From the NCBI RefSeq assembly GCF_000203935.1, contig NC_008577.1:2046001-2110000 (forward strand): a stretch of DNA of 64,000 bases, given 5' to 3'. The notes under the pieces are model-generated. The model was not told where the DNA came from. It searched no databases and saw nothing but the letters and a program-made list of their open reading frames with translations. This document shows, in pieces, positions 43,310 through 51,899 of the stretch; the first letter of the stretch is position 1, and every line of letters starts with the position of its first letter. The position numbers and the translations under genes are program-made. Source of the stretch: Shewanella sp. ANA-3 (GTDB lineage: Bacteria > Pseudomonadota > Gammaproteobacteria > Enterobacterales > Shewanellaceae).

Positions 43310-43913
43310 CTTGAGGTTCCAATCGATCCCAGAGTAAACGAGTGTCTAAAACTTTTGCGGCAAGTTGCGTCAGTAAAATCACCAATGCAAACGCCGTGGC
43401 CGCGGGTGCAGGCTTTGCATCGAGTAGTTGCCCCATATTGACGAGGGCAACGGTTAGGGAAATTACAAACAAATCGAGCATCGACCAGCGGCCAATCCAC
43501 TCAATCACATGAAATCCCACCATGAGTTTCTTTTTTGAAATCGGCAAATTAAAGCTAATGGCACAGAGGTAAGTGGCCAAACCGATAATCTTCACCCAAG
43601 GCACTAAGATACTGGCGATAAACACGATAATAGCGATGGGTAACATATCCGAATGCACTAAATGGATAATGCCAGAGAAGATCGTATCGTGGCGCACTTG
43701 CCCCTGATTGGTGAGCATAGTAATAGGGTAGAGGTTAGCGGGAACCAACAAAATGGCGGCGGTGATCAGCAGCGCCCAACTTTTTTGTAAGCTACTGTAA
43801 TCGCGCACCTGTAACTCGGCTTCACAGCGGCTGCAATGAGTGTTATCACTGCTATTGAGCTGCCGGCACACTCGGCACAGACACAGGTCTAAATCTTTCC
43901 CCTGTTGTTTCAT
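43296..43913 (-). CDS. LetA/PqiA-like inner-membrane protein, second half
   Basis: A 205-residue protein with an N-terminal zinc ribbon (Cys13, Cys16, Cys27, Cys30) and four membrane segments, the size of one PqiA domain. The motif VPANLYPITMLTNQG is typical. E. coli LetA (YebS, 427 residues) fuses two such domains; here they are separate genes. This one starts one base after the stop of the first (TAAGATG on the minus strand), so it is surely co-translated with it, and it runs into letB. It should partner LetB in the inner membrane. Confidence 0.9.
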   Translation of the reverse strand: MKQQGKDLDLCLCRVCRQLNSSDNTHCSRCEAELQVRDYSSLQKSWALLITAAILLVPANLYPITMLTNQGQVRHDTIFSGIIHLVHSDMLPIAIIVFIASILVPWVKIIGLATYLCAISFNLPISKKKLMVGFHVIEWIGRWSMLDLFVISLTVALVNMGQLLDAKPAPAATAFALVILLTQLAAKVLDTRLLWDRLEPQDDTN

Positions 43914-43914
43914 C

Positions 43915-44550
43915 TTAGCGGCGCCCCTGCATCAGTAGACTCCACATATGCTCAATATCGTATTCCCGCTGTAAGAACAGGGTGACTAAAAAAAGCATAG
44001 TGAAGCAAAAGGTGCCCATTCCGAAGTAAATATCAGAAAAATCAGATAATTGAAATGAAGAAACCAGAAAGCTAATCACATAAATCTCCAGCATAGTCAG
44101 CTGGGATAGCAGCCCTTGAAGTTTTAATAACTGTTTGAGGCTGCGACGCCAAAAGGGGCTACCAAGTCCCCATTTGACAATCAAAATCTGGCTGAGGATC
44201 GATAGGATCAATAAACCCGGACCAATCACGGCGGCGGCGAGCACGGCTAGTCCCACGACCCAATAACCTTGGTCGAACACCGCAAAGGCGCCCTGAAACA
44301 CTGTTGTGGTGCGAATACTGCCCAAAAAGTGGATTTCGAGTACAGGGAAAAAATTGGCGGGGAAATAGAACACCAGCGCGGTAATGCACAGCGCCAACAT
44401 GCCGTTTACAGAGCAGTATGGTGTGTCATAAAGTGCGGTACTGCAGCGCGGGCACAACGCCCTAACACCCGTAGGTAGGGCGCGCTTTCGAATGGCCAAG
44501 TCGCAGGAACGACAGAGGATTACAGAGTTTTCTGCTGTATTTTCATGCAT
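43915..44550 (-). CDS. LetA/PqiA-like inner-membrane protein, first half
   Basis: A 211-residue protein with a zinc ribbon (Cys13, Cys16, Cys33, Cys36) followed by four membrane segments; VFYFPANFFPVLEI matches the PqiA domain motif. It corresponds to the N-terminal half of E. coli LetA. It is the first gene of a three-gene minus-strand operon with the second half and letB. The divergent yebG starts 206 bases away, so the promoter lies in 44551-44756. Confidence 0.9.
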   Translation of the reverse strand: MHENTAENSVILCRSCDLAIRKRALPTGVRALCPRCSTALYDTPYCSVNGMLALCITALVFYFPANFFPVLEIHFLGSIRTTTVFQGAFAVFDQGYWVVGLAVLAAAVIGPGLLILSILSQILIVKWGLGSPFWRRSLKQLLKLQGLLSQLTMLEIYVISFLVSSFQLSDFSDIYFGMGTFCFTMLFLVTLFLQREYDIEHMWSLLMQGRR

Positions 44551-44726
44551 ATAAAAATATTAAATTAGCCCCAAAGCCATTGAGATTGCGCAAATAATCT
44601 GTAAACGAGCAGATTATCCAATGAGACATCAAACAGCTTGACCCATCTCGACAACGAAAAGCGCACTCATAATATCAGAATAATCAGAACACTTGCATCA
44701 CTAGTTCACTTTATGTCATCCTGATT

Positions 44727-44744
44727 ACTGTATATAAAAACAGT
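44727..44744 (+). promoter_or_regulatory. LexA (SOS) box of yebG
   Basis: ACTGTATATAAAAACAGT has the CTG-N10-CAG core of the gammaproteobacterial LexA box with the favoured TATATA centre, and lies 13 bases before the yebG ATG. It also faces the letA operon promoter region but is over 170 bases from that start. Confidence 0.88.
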
Positions 44745-44756
44745 GCGAGGGCAGTC

Positions 44757-45056
44757 ATGGCAGTTATTACACAGTTTGTCGTGGTAAGAGAAGGGGTGGA
44801 GAAGATGACATTCATATCGAAAAAGGAGGCTGATGCCTACGATAAGATGCTCGACATCGCCGATAACCTCATTCCATTTATTCAAAAAGCGCAGCTCGAA
44901 ATTGATGAAACCGTGAGCGAACAGCTCGCATTCTATTTTGCGAACAATAAAGATGAGCTGACAAACTTGCTTAAAGGCATAGTTCAAGTTAATAGTACGC
45001 CATCAAAACAAAATGCAGCGAAAAAAGCGCCTAAGAAGGACGACGCTGCCGAATAA
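44757..45056 (+). CDS. yebG: DNA damage-inducible protein YebG
   Basis: A 99-residue protein (E. coli 96) with the conserved opening VVVREGVEKMTFISKKEAD and DAYDKMLDIAD, and an Ala/Lys-rich acidic tail. The LexA box directly upstream supports SOS control, which is known for E. coli yebG. The molecular role is not established. It is followed by msrC after 15 bases, so msrC may also be induced by DNA damage. Confidence 0.93.
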   Translation: MAVITQFVVVREGVEKMTFISKKEADAYDKMLDIADNLIPFIQKAQLEIDETVSEQLAFYFANNKDELTNLLKGIVQVNSTPSKQNAAKKAPKKDDAAE

Positions 45057-45071
45057 TTTTTTAGGAAGTCT

Positions 45072-45530
45072 ATGAAACCGCAATTTTATGAGTCACTGAA
45101 TCGTCAAGCGCTGGCCTTACTCGAGGGCGAGGATGATTTAGTGGCTGCTATGGCTAACTTTTCTGCTTTGCTAAACGATAACCTAACCGAACTGAACTGG
45201 GTGGGTTTTTACGTGATGCGTGGCGAACAGCTGGTGTTGGGTCCTTTCCAAGGTAAAGTGGCCTGTACCCGTATTCCAATGGGTAAGGGCGTGTGCGGTA
45301 CCGCCGCACAAACCAATCAGACGCAGCGTGTCGCCGATGTGCATCAATTTGATGGCCATATCGCCTGCGACTCGGCCAGTAATTCTGAAATTGTTATCCC
45401 AGTCCGCGCCGATGGTAAGGTTGTGGCCGTGCTGGATATCGATAGTCCTATTTTTGACCGCTTCGATGAAGAGGACCAAAAGGGCTTGGAATTATTGGTA
45501 AAAAGCTTCGAAAACTGCCTATTTGCTTAA
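45072..45530 (+). CDS. msrC: Free methionine-(R)-sulfoxide reductase
   Basis: A 152-residue GAF-domain enzyme. Cysteines 65, 75 and 99 have the 10- and 24-residue spacing of Cys84, Cys94 and Cys118 of E. coli fRMsr. The motifs GPFQGKVACTRIPMGKGVCG and DIDSPIFDRFD are typical. It reduces free methionine-(R)-sulfoxide with thioredoxin. It starts at an ATG with AGGA upstream, 15 bases after yebG; the neighbours letA, letB and proQ are those of E. coli yebR. Confidence 0.95.
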   Translation: MKPQFYESLNRQALALLEGEDDLVAAMANFSALLNDNLTELNWVGFYVMRGEQLVLGPFQGKVACTRIPMGKGVCGTAAQTNQTQRVADVHQFDGHIACDSASNSEIVIPVRADGKVVAVLDIDSPIFDRFDEEDQKGLELLVKSFENCLFA

Positions 45531-45602
45531 TTTGCGTACAATAACGCATAATTCATAGTCGCAATCGGTGGCGTGCGCCTTATAATAGCGCATGCATTGA
45601 TA

Positions 45603-45634
45603 AGGCTTATTTTGAGCGCAGCCGAAATAAGCCT
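45603..45634. repeat. Hairpin in the proQ leader region
   Basis: A perfect 10-bp inverted repeat AGGCTTATTT/AAATAAGCCT with a 12-base loop. It lies 72 bases after msrC and about 175 before proQ. It has no T run, so it is not a standard terminator; a processed mRNA end or a small dispersed repeat are possible. Confidence 0.5.
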
Positions 45635-45808
45635 GATAGGTTCAGCCGTGAAAAATTGTTAACTTATATTTTTTAACTTTAGTTAACTCGGCGAGAATGC
45701 TAATTTGTACTTTGGCTCATATGTGGGCTTAACCAAGATAAACGACTCGTAAGAAGCTGATTTTTATCACCTCGGATTCGATGTCCCTTTTTAACTGTGG
45801 AAGTAATG

Positions 45809-46450
45809 ATGGAATCAACAGATAAGTTGACCGACACCAACGCAATTTTGGCGTATTTGTATGAAACATTTCCTTTGTGCTTTATTGCTGAAGGTGAAAC
45901 TAAGCCATTAAAAATCGGATTGTTTCAAGATTTGGCTGAAAGGTTGGCTGATGATTCTAAAGTCAGTAAAACTCAACTGCGAGTTGCCTTAAGACGCTAC
46001 ACCAGCAGCTGGCGCTACCTGAAATCGGTAAAAGCCGGTGCACAGCGTGTAGACCTCGACGGTCAACCATGCGGTGAGTTAGAGCAAGAGCATATCGATC
46101 ATGCTCAAGCGATGTTGAAAGAAAGCCAAGATAAAGCCAAAGCTAAGCGTGCTGCTCAAGCACCTAAAGCGGCGCCTGCTGGCAAAGCGCCTGCGAAGAA
46201 AGCCCCTAAGAAAGTGGCTGTACCTGCACGTAAGACTGAGCGCCCAGCAAAAGCAGCCCCTAAGGCTGAGCCTGCGGTTAACTTAGTGCAAGCGCAATTG
46301 ACCGATCTAACCAAGAAGCAACGTGTCAATGTTAAGTTAGGTATGACGCCAGTAGCCGGCGTGATCACCGATATTAACAAAGAGGACATTCATGTTCAGC
46401 TGGATAGCGGCTTAACGGTAAAAGTGAAAGCGGAACATATCCTGCTGTAA
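45809..46450 (+). CDS. proQ: RNA chaperone ProQ
   Basis: From the ATG at 45809 the protein has 213 residues (E. coli 232); an adjacent ATG at 45806 and a GTG at 45797 are alternatives. An N-terminal FinO domain (about 5-115) is followed by an Ala/Lys/Pro-rich linker (about 115-155) and a C-terminal Tudor-like domain (about 160-213, ending VKVKAEHILL). ProQ binds structured RNAs and mRNA 3' ends and mediates small-RNA regulation. prc follows after 28 bases, as in E. coli. Confidence 0.95.
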   Translation: MESTDKLTDTNAILAYLYETFPLCFIAEGETKPLKIGLFQDLAERLADDSKVSKTQLRVALRRYTSSWRYLKSVKAGAQRVDLDGQPCGELEQEHIDHAQAMLKESQDKAKAKRAAQAPKAAPAGKAPAKKAPKKVAVPARKTERPAKAAPKAEPAVNLVQAQLTDLTKKQRVNVKLGMTPVAGVITDINKEDIHVQLDSGLTVKVKAEHILL

Positions 46451-46478
46451 TCATTTAATCAAACGGAGTAACTTGTTG

Positions 46479-48530
46479 ATGCGAAAACTCACTTTGGCTA
46501 CATCCATTGCCACTGTTTTTGTCGGATTCTCGGCTTGGGCTGTACCACCCACGATTCAAATCAGCGAGTTACCCACTCTCAAGCAGGAAGCGCAGCATAA
46601 AGTGGCGAGTAAGCGAGTGACGGATTTATACACTCGTTCCCACTATCACAGATTCGCCTTAGACGATGCGTTTTCGGCGCAGATCTTCGACCGTTACCTG
46701 CAACAACTCGATTACCGTCGTAATGTGCTGACGCAAGCCGATGTCGACAGTTTTAAGCCTTATACCAATCAATTCGATGATATGTTGAGTTCGGGCGATC
46801 TTGATCCTGCCTACAAGATGTTTGATTTGGTGCAAAAGCGCCGCTACGAAGGCTTTGTGTACGCGCTTTCTCTGCTCGATAAAGAGATGGATTTCACCGT
46901 GCCAGGTGATGCCTACGAGTACGACAGAGAAGATGCGGCTTGGCCGAAAGATCAAGCCGAGATCAACGAGTTGTGGCGCCAACGTGTTAAATACGATGCG
47001 TTGAATCTGAAACTCACAGGCAAGAAATGGCCTGAGATCGTCGATATTCTGCAAAAGCGTTATAACAACGCCATCAAACGTCTGACCCAGACCAATAGCG
47101 AAGATGTGTTCCAAGCGGTGATGAATGCATTTTCTCGCAGCATCGAGCCACACACTAGCTATTTATCGCCCCGTAATGCTGAGCGTTTCCAAATGGAAAT
47201 GAACTTAAGCCTCGAAGGTATTGGTGCGCAGTTACAGCTCGAAGACGATTACACTGTCATCAAGAGTTTGATTGCAGGTGGTCCTGCGGCCAGCAGTGAA
47301 AAACTGTCGCCGGAAGATAAGATTGTCGGTGTCGGCCAAGAAGGCGGTGAGATTGTTGATGTGATCGGCTGGCGATTAGACGATGTGGTCGATCTGATTA
47401 AAGGCCCTAAGGGCAGTAAAGTTATATTACAGATTTTACCTAAGAAGGGCGGTTCTAACGCTAAGCCGTTCAATCTGACCTTAGTGCGCGACAAAATCCG
47501 TCTAGAAGACCGTGCCGCGACCTCAAAGATCATCGAGCCAAAAGACGGTGAATACGCCAACCGTAAAGTGGGTGTGATTCAAATTCCTGGTTTCTATATG
47601 AATTTATCCCAGGATGTCGAAAAAGAATTGGTGAAGTTAAACGAAGCCAAGGTTGAAGGTGTCGTTATCGACTTACGTGGTAATGGCGGCGGTGCGTTAA
47701 CCGAAGCCGTATTACTGACCGGACTCTTTATCGATATGGGCCCTGTAGTGCAAGTGCGTGACGCCGATGGTCGAGTGTCTGCCCACCGTGATAACGATGG
47801 CAAGACGACGTATGCTGGTCCGTTAACCATTATGGTTGACCGTTACAGTGCATCAGCCTCTGAGATTTTTGCCGCTGCCTTGCAAGATTATGACCGTGCG
47901 CTGATTGTCGGTGAGTCTAGCTTTGGTAAAGGCACTGTGCAGCAGCATAAGAGCCTGGGTCGTATCTACGATATGTACGAGAAGCCAATTGGCCATGTGC
48001 AGTATACGATTCAAAAGTTCTACCGTATCAACGGTGGTAGTACGCAGCTTAAGGGCGTAACCCCGAACATTGCTTACCCAAGTGCGTTAGAGCCGGGTGA
48101 ATACGGTGAAGCGGAAGAGAAGAATGCTCTACCTTGGGACAAAGTGCCGATGGCGCAATACGGTACGCTAAACGACATCACTCCTGAGTTAGTGGCGAGT
48201 TTAGAGAAAAAACACCTTGCCCGTATTCAGAACGATGTTGAGTTTAACTATATCAATCAAGATATTGCCGACTTTAAAAAGCATCATAAAGAGAAAACTG
48301 TCTCCTTAGTTGAAAGTGAGCGTATTGCCTCACGTGAAGCCGATGAGAAGAAAGTCCTCGATAGAACCAACGAGCGTCGTGTTGCCCATGGTTTAGCCGC
48401 GGTTAAATCGATGGAAGACATTAAAGACAAAGACGATGTTGAAGCACCGGATGCCTTCTTAGACGAAACGGCCTATATCACCTTAGATATGGCGGATGCA
48501 AAAAAGCTGGCTAACGCTGGCACTAAATAG
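46479..48530 (+). CDS. prc: Tail-specific periplasmic protease Prc (Tsp)
   Basis: A 683-residue protein (E. coli 682) with a signal peptide to about residue 21 (GFSAWA-VPP). An N-terminal helical domain is followed by a PDZ domain (about 230-320) and the S41 protease domain. The catalytic Ser459 in SASASEIF and Lys484 in SSFGKGTVQ are 25 residues apart as in E. coli. Prc cuts proteins with non-polar C-termini, processes FtsI and controls MepS. The ATG at 46479 is preferred over two TTG codons just upstream; GGAG lies ten bases before it. Confidence 0.96.
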   Translation: MRKLTLATSIATVFVGFSAWAVPPTIQISELPTLKQEAQHKVASKRVTDLYTRSHYHRFALDDAFSAQIFDRYLQQLDYRRNVLTQADVDSFKPYTNQFDDMLSSGDLDPAYKMFDLVQKRRYEGFVYALSLLDKEMDFTVPGDAYEYDREDAAWPKDQAEINELWRQRVKYDALNLKLTGKKWPEIVDILQKRYNNAIKRLTQTNSEDVFQAVMNAFSRSIEPHTSYLSPRNAERFQMEMNLSLEGIGAQLQLEDDYTVIKSLIAGGPAASSEKLSPEDKIVGVGQEGGEIVDVIGWRLDDVVDLIKGPKGSKVILQILPKKGGSNAKPFNLTLVRDKIRLEDRAATSKIIEPKDGEYANRKVGVIQIPGFYMNLSQDVEKELVKLNEAKVEGVVIDLRGNGGGALTEAVLLTGLFIDMGPVVQVRDADGRVSAHRDNDGKTTYAGPLTIMVDRYSASASEIFAAALQDYDRALIVGESSFGKGTVQQHKSLGRIYDMYEKPIGHVQYTIQKFYRINGGSTQLKGVTPNIAYPSALEPGEYGEAEEKNALPWDKVPMAQYGTLNDITPELVASLEKKHLARIQNDVEFNYINQDIADFKKHHKEKTVSLVESERIASREADEKKVLDRTNERRVAHGLAAVKSMEDIKDKDDVEAPDAFLDETAYITLDMADAKKLANAGTK

Positions 48531-48559
48531 GCGGTTATCGCGCCTGTTTACCTTATTTT

Positions 48560-48583
48560 AAAACGCGCTTATGGCGCGTTTTT
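48560..48583 (+). terminator. Rho-independent terminator of prc
   Basis: The stem ACGCGC/GCGCGT (48563-48568 with 48574-48579) is extended by A and T runs on either side and followed by TTTTTC. It lies 30 bases past the prc stop and before pepN. Confidence 0.8.
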
Positions 48584-48615
48584 CTTATTTAGAACAAAGT
48601 GTTAAAGGGAACGAC

Positions 48616-51165
48616 ATGACACAAGCTCAAGCAAAATACCTTAAAGATTATCAAGCTCCCCAGTTCACGATCGAAACCATTGATTTAGATTTTAATCTCG
48701 ATGGTAAAAACACTCTGGTTAAAGCCGTTAGCAAAGTTAAACGCACTTCTTCCCACACCAATCCCTTAGTGCTCGATGGTGAAAGTTTGACCTTAGTGAG
48801 TGTGGCTATCGATGGACAAGCGGCGGTGTATCACGCGAGTGAAGGGCAGTTGTCAATCGAGACTTCGCTGAATGAATTTGAGTTGACCATCATCACTCAA
48901 CTGGATCCCGAGGCTAACTCAAGCCTCGAAGGGCTCTATATGTCCGACGGCGCCTACTGTACTCAGTGCGAAGCCGAGGGCTTTAGACGTATCACTTATT
49001 TTCTCGATCGCCCGGATGTGTTAGCCAAATACACAGTGCGAATCGAGGCCGATAAGCTGGCGTTTCCGTTCCTGCTCAGCAACGGCAACTTGATTGAAAA
49101 AGGCGAGCTCGATGGGGGGCGCCATTATGTGCGCTGGCAAGATCCCTTCCCAAAACCCGCCTATCTGTTTGCCTTAGTCGCTGGCGATTTCGATCTGCTG
49201 CAGGATGAGTTTATCACCCGTAGTCATCGCAAAGTGGTACTGCAGGTGTTTGTTGATAAAGGTAATTTGCACAAAGCACACCATGCGATGGCGTCCCTGA
49301 AAAAGTCCATGGCTTGGGATGAGTCCCGTTTTGACCTCGAGTACGACTTAGATATTTACATGATAGTCGCGGTCGACTTTTTCAATATGGGGGCGATGGA
49401 AAACAAAGGCTTAAACATCTTTAATACCAAGTATGTGTTGGCCGATACCTTGACCGCAACCGACGAGGATTACCACGGCATTGAATCTGTGGTCGGCCAT
49501 GAGTATTTCCACAACTGGACGGGTAACCGTGTGACTTGCCGTGACTGGTTCCAATTAAGCCTCAAGGAAGGCTTAACAGTGTTTCGAGATCAGGAATTTA
49601 GTTCGGATTTAGGCTCTCGTGCCGTGAACCGAATTCACGCAATTAAAGTCATCAAAAACCAGCAGTTTGCAGAAGACTCAGGCCCAATGGCGCATCCTAT
49701 CCGCCCCGAGTCTGTGATTGAGATGAATAACTTTTATACCGTGACCGTGTATAACAAGGGTGCCGAAGTTATTCGCATGATGCACACCCTGTTGGGGGAA
49801 GCCCATTTCCAGGCGGGGATGAAGTTATACTTCAAACGTCATGATGGCCAAGCTGTGACCTGCGATGATTTTGTCGCGGCGATGGAAGATGCCAGTGGTA
49901 TCGATTTAACGCAATTCCGCCTCTGGTATAGCCAAGCCGGCACCCCAATTGTTACCGCAAGTGACAGTTTGGATGCCGAGACTGGGACTTACCAGTTAAC
50001 CCTCAAGCAAACCTTAGCGGGCTGCGCTTCACCCTTACATATTCCCTTTAGCCTAGAGCTGTTAGATGAGAAAGGGCTATCACTGGTAAATCAAGTACTT
50101 GATTTTACTCAATCAGAGCAAGTGTTTAACTTTGAAGGTATGCGCCATAAACCCGTTGCCTCCTTACTACAGGATTTCTCTGCACCAGTTAAATTGCATT
50201 ATCCCTTTGAAATCGACCACCTAGTACATTTGATGCGTTTTGCCTCGAGTGAAGTGGCGCGTTGGGAGGCATCGGTTGCGCTCGTGAGCCAAGCGATTTG
50301 GCAAAATGTGGCGCATTTACAGCAACATCACACCATGACCTTAGATGAGCGTGTGAAAGACAGTTTTAAAGGCGCCTTACTCGATGAGCAGTTAGATCAG
50401 GCGCTGATGGCGGAAATATTAGCCATACCATCGGCCTCGGCCTTGATTGAGCAAACCGACACGGTCGATTTAGATGCCTTAGCCTTAGCCCGTGAATTTG
50501 TGCTCACAGAGCTTGCCGCCTATTGTGAAGATGAGTTAACGGCGCTGTATCGCTCATTGGTAAACCGTGATTGCACTAAAGCGCGCGCGTTAAAAAATCA
50601 GTGTCTTAACTGGTTGAGCCGAGTCAGTAGCGATGCCGAAAGCTTTGTGGTTGAGCAATTTGAGAAGGCTGCCAATATGACCGACTCACTCGGCGCATTA
50701 AGCGCGGCCAATGTCGGCTCGTTACCTTGCCGTGCACATTTGATGGCAATGTTTGAAGCCCGCTGGCGCGATACTCCGCTGGTCATGGACAAATGGTTTA
50801 TGTTGCAGGCGACCCATGATGAGGAAGGGGTGATTGATAGCTTACGTCAATTACAGCAGCACGCGAGCTTTAGCATGAGCAATCCTAACCGCGTACGTTC
50901 ACTGATTGGCAGCTTTGCTGCCGGGAATATTTACCAGTTCCACCGCGCCGATGGCAAAGGTTACGAATTTTTAACTGAATGCCTTATCAGCTTAAATAAA
51001 CTCAACCCGCAGGTTGCAGCGCGTATGGTGACGCCACTCATTCAATTCAGTAAGTTTGATACGGCGCGTCAGGCCAAGATCAAGGCTTGTTTAACGCGAT
51101 TACTGGCGTTACCAGAGCTTTCAAAGGACTTATTCGAGAAAGTATCTAAAGCCTTAGCGCAATAA
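48616..51165 (+). CDS. pepN: Aminopeptidase N
   Basis: From the ATG at 48616, with AAGGGA upstream, the protein has 849 residues; 15 earlier in-frame codons overlap the prc terminator and are rejected. The M1 zinc site is His295-Glu296-xx-His299 with Glu318, and the exopeptidase motif GAMEN is near 258-262. The length fits E. coli PepN (870). It is a broad cytoplasmic aminopeptidase acting on peptides, including those left by ATP-dependent proteases. Confidence 0.97.
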   Translation: MTQAQAKYLKDYQAPQFTIETIDLDFNLDGKNTLVKAVSKVKRTSSHTNPLVLDGESLTLVSVAIDGQAAVYHASEGQLSIETSLNEFELTIITQLDPEANSSLEGLYMSDGAYCTQCEAEGFRRITYFLDRPDVLAKYTVRIEADKLAFPFLLSNGNLIEKGELDGGRHYVRWQDPFPKPAYLFALVAGDFDLLQDEFITRSHRKVVLQVFVDKGNLHKAHHAMASLKKSMAWDESRFDLEYDLDIYMIVAVDFFNMGAMENKGLNIFNTKYVLADTLTATDEDYHGIESVVGHEYFHNWTGNRVTCRDWFQLSLKEGLTVFRDQEFSSDLGSRAVNRIHAIKVIKNQQFAEDSGPMAHPIRPESVIEMNNFYTVTVYNKGAEVIRMMHTLLGEAHFQAGMKLYFKRHDGQAVTCDDFVAAMEDASGIDLTQFRLWYSQAGTPIVTASDSLDAETGTYQLTLKQTLAGCASPLHIPFSLELLDEKGLSLVNQVLDFTQSEQVFNFEGMRHKPVASLLQDFSAPVKLHYPFEIDHLVHLMRFASSEVARWEASVALVSQAIWQNVAHLQQHHTMTLDERVKDSFKGALLDEQLDQALMAEILAIPSASALIEQTDTVDLDALALAREFVLTELAAYCEDELTALYRSLVNRDCTKARALKNQCLNWLSRVSSDAESFVVEQFEKAANMTDSLGALSAANVGSLPCRAHLMAMFEARWRDTPLVMDKWFMLQATHDEEGVIDSLRQLQQHASFSMSNPNRVRSLIGSFAAGNIYQFHRADGKGYEFLTECLISLNKLNPQVAARMVTPLIQFSKFDTARQAKIKACLTRLLALPELSKDLFEKVSKALAQ

Positions 51166-51680
51166 GAGTTGGGCGAGGGCAGCATTTTGCTGCCCTTATC
51201 TTTTAAGCCGTTTTCCGCGAAAATTTGCAAGCTGCTGGATATTTTGTGGCTTGATGTCGAGTGTCTTAAAGTGAGTGTCTTTGATTTAGATACTAAACAC
51301 ATAGGGGCTTTGAACGTTAAGCTCTAGGAGAAAATGCCTTAGAAGTAGGGCTTTATAAATGTCTGTCCTAGGTGTTAGTTCCTTGAAGTGAGCACTCAGT
51401 ACTCCTTTTTAAACCCTGTGGAAATTGCGCTCTTTTGGATGGATGCACAGTCAGGGGCATACCTTAGTCATACTCTTTTGCTCGTTAAGTTAAACCTAAG
51501 GAAAGCCGCTTTATACTGGGGAGTCTAAGGTTTTGCTGTTATGAAGCACTGTAGCGGTTAGATTGTGAGTTACTGTAAGTCCTTATAGTTTATTTACTTT
51601 TTGACGAGTCTAATGATGTCACGCATTTTCGCCATAAAGCCTGCTTGGTTCAGCAGGCGCAGATTATTTTGAGTATCAAT
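51166..51680. other. Long intergenic region between pepN and the DUF2835 gene
   Basis: These 515 bases hold the pepN terminator near the start. A hairpin GCCTGCT/AGCAGGC lies at 51639-51658, 23 bases before the next start codon. There is also AGGAGAAAATG followed by CCT and TAG, a two-codon frame at 51334-51342. No conserved coding frame or RNA gene was recognised. Confidence 0.5.
51177..51203 (+). terminator. Rho-independent terminator of pepN
   Basis: The stem GGGCAGC/GCTGCCC (51177-51183 with 51189-51195) is followed by TTATCTTTT. It lies 12 bases past the pepN stop. Confidence 0.8.
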
Positions 51681-51899
51681 ATGGAATTGTATTTTAAGCT
51701 AAACCTAAGCTATCGAGAGTTTTTGCCTTACTACCAAGGCCTTGCCGATAAGGTTGAAGTGCGTGAACGTCAGGGGCGGATCCTCTGGATTAATGGCCGA
51801 CATTTTAGGCGTTTTTTAACCGATAACGGCATCCATGGACAGTTCAAACTGGTGCTCGATGATAAAGGGCAATTTGTGTCGCTGGAGCAGTTAGCCTAA
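51681..51899 (+). CDS. DUF2835 family small protein
   Basis: The ATG at 51681 gives 72 residues starting MELYFKLNLSYREF. The pattern YYQGLADKVEVRERQGRILW followed by FRRFLTDNGIHGQF is the one I associate with DUF2835, a small family of marine gammaproteobacteria and pseudomonads of unknown function. There is no signal peptide or membrane segment. The Shine-Dalgarno is weak, and a hairpin ends 22 bases before the ATG. Twelve earlier in-frame codons are not needed for the family. Confidence 0.8.
   Translation: MELYFKLNLSYREFLPYYQGLADKVEVRERQGRILWINGRHFRRFLTDNGIHGQFKLVLDDKGQFVSLEQLA

Noticed and set aside
43296..44550. Frameshift or pseudogene explanation for the two LetA halves
   Set aside because: Each half has its own start, zinc ribbon and full set of helices, and stop and start are arranged for coupling; a sequencing error cannot be fully excluded.
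46659..47153. 164-codon minus-strand frame within prc
   Set aside because: Antisense to the highly conserved prc; no recognisable motif or ribosome binding site.
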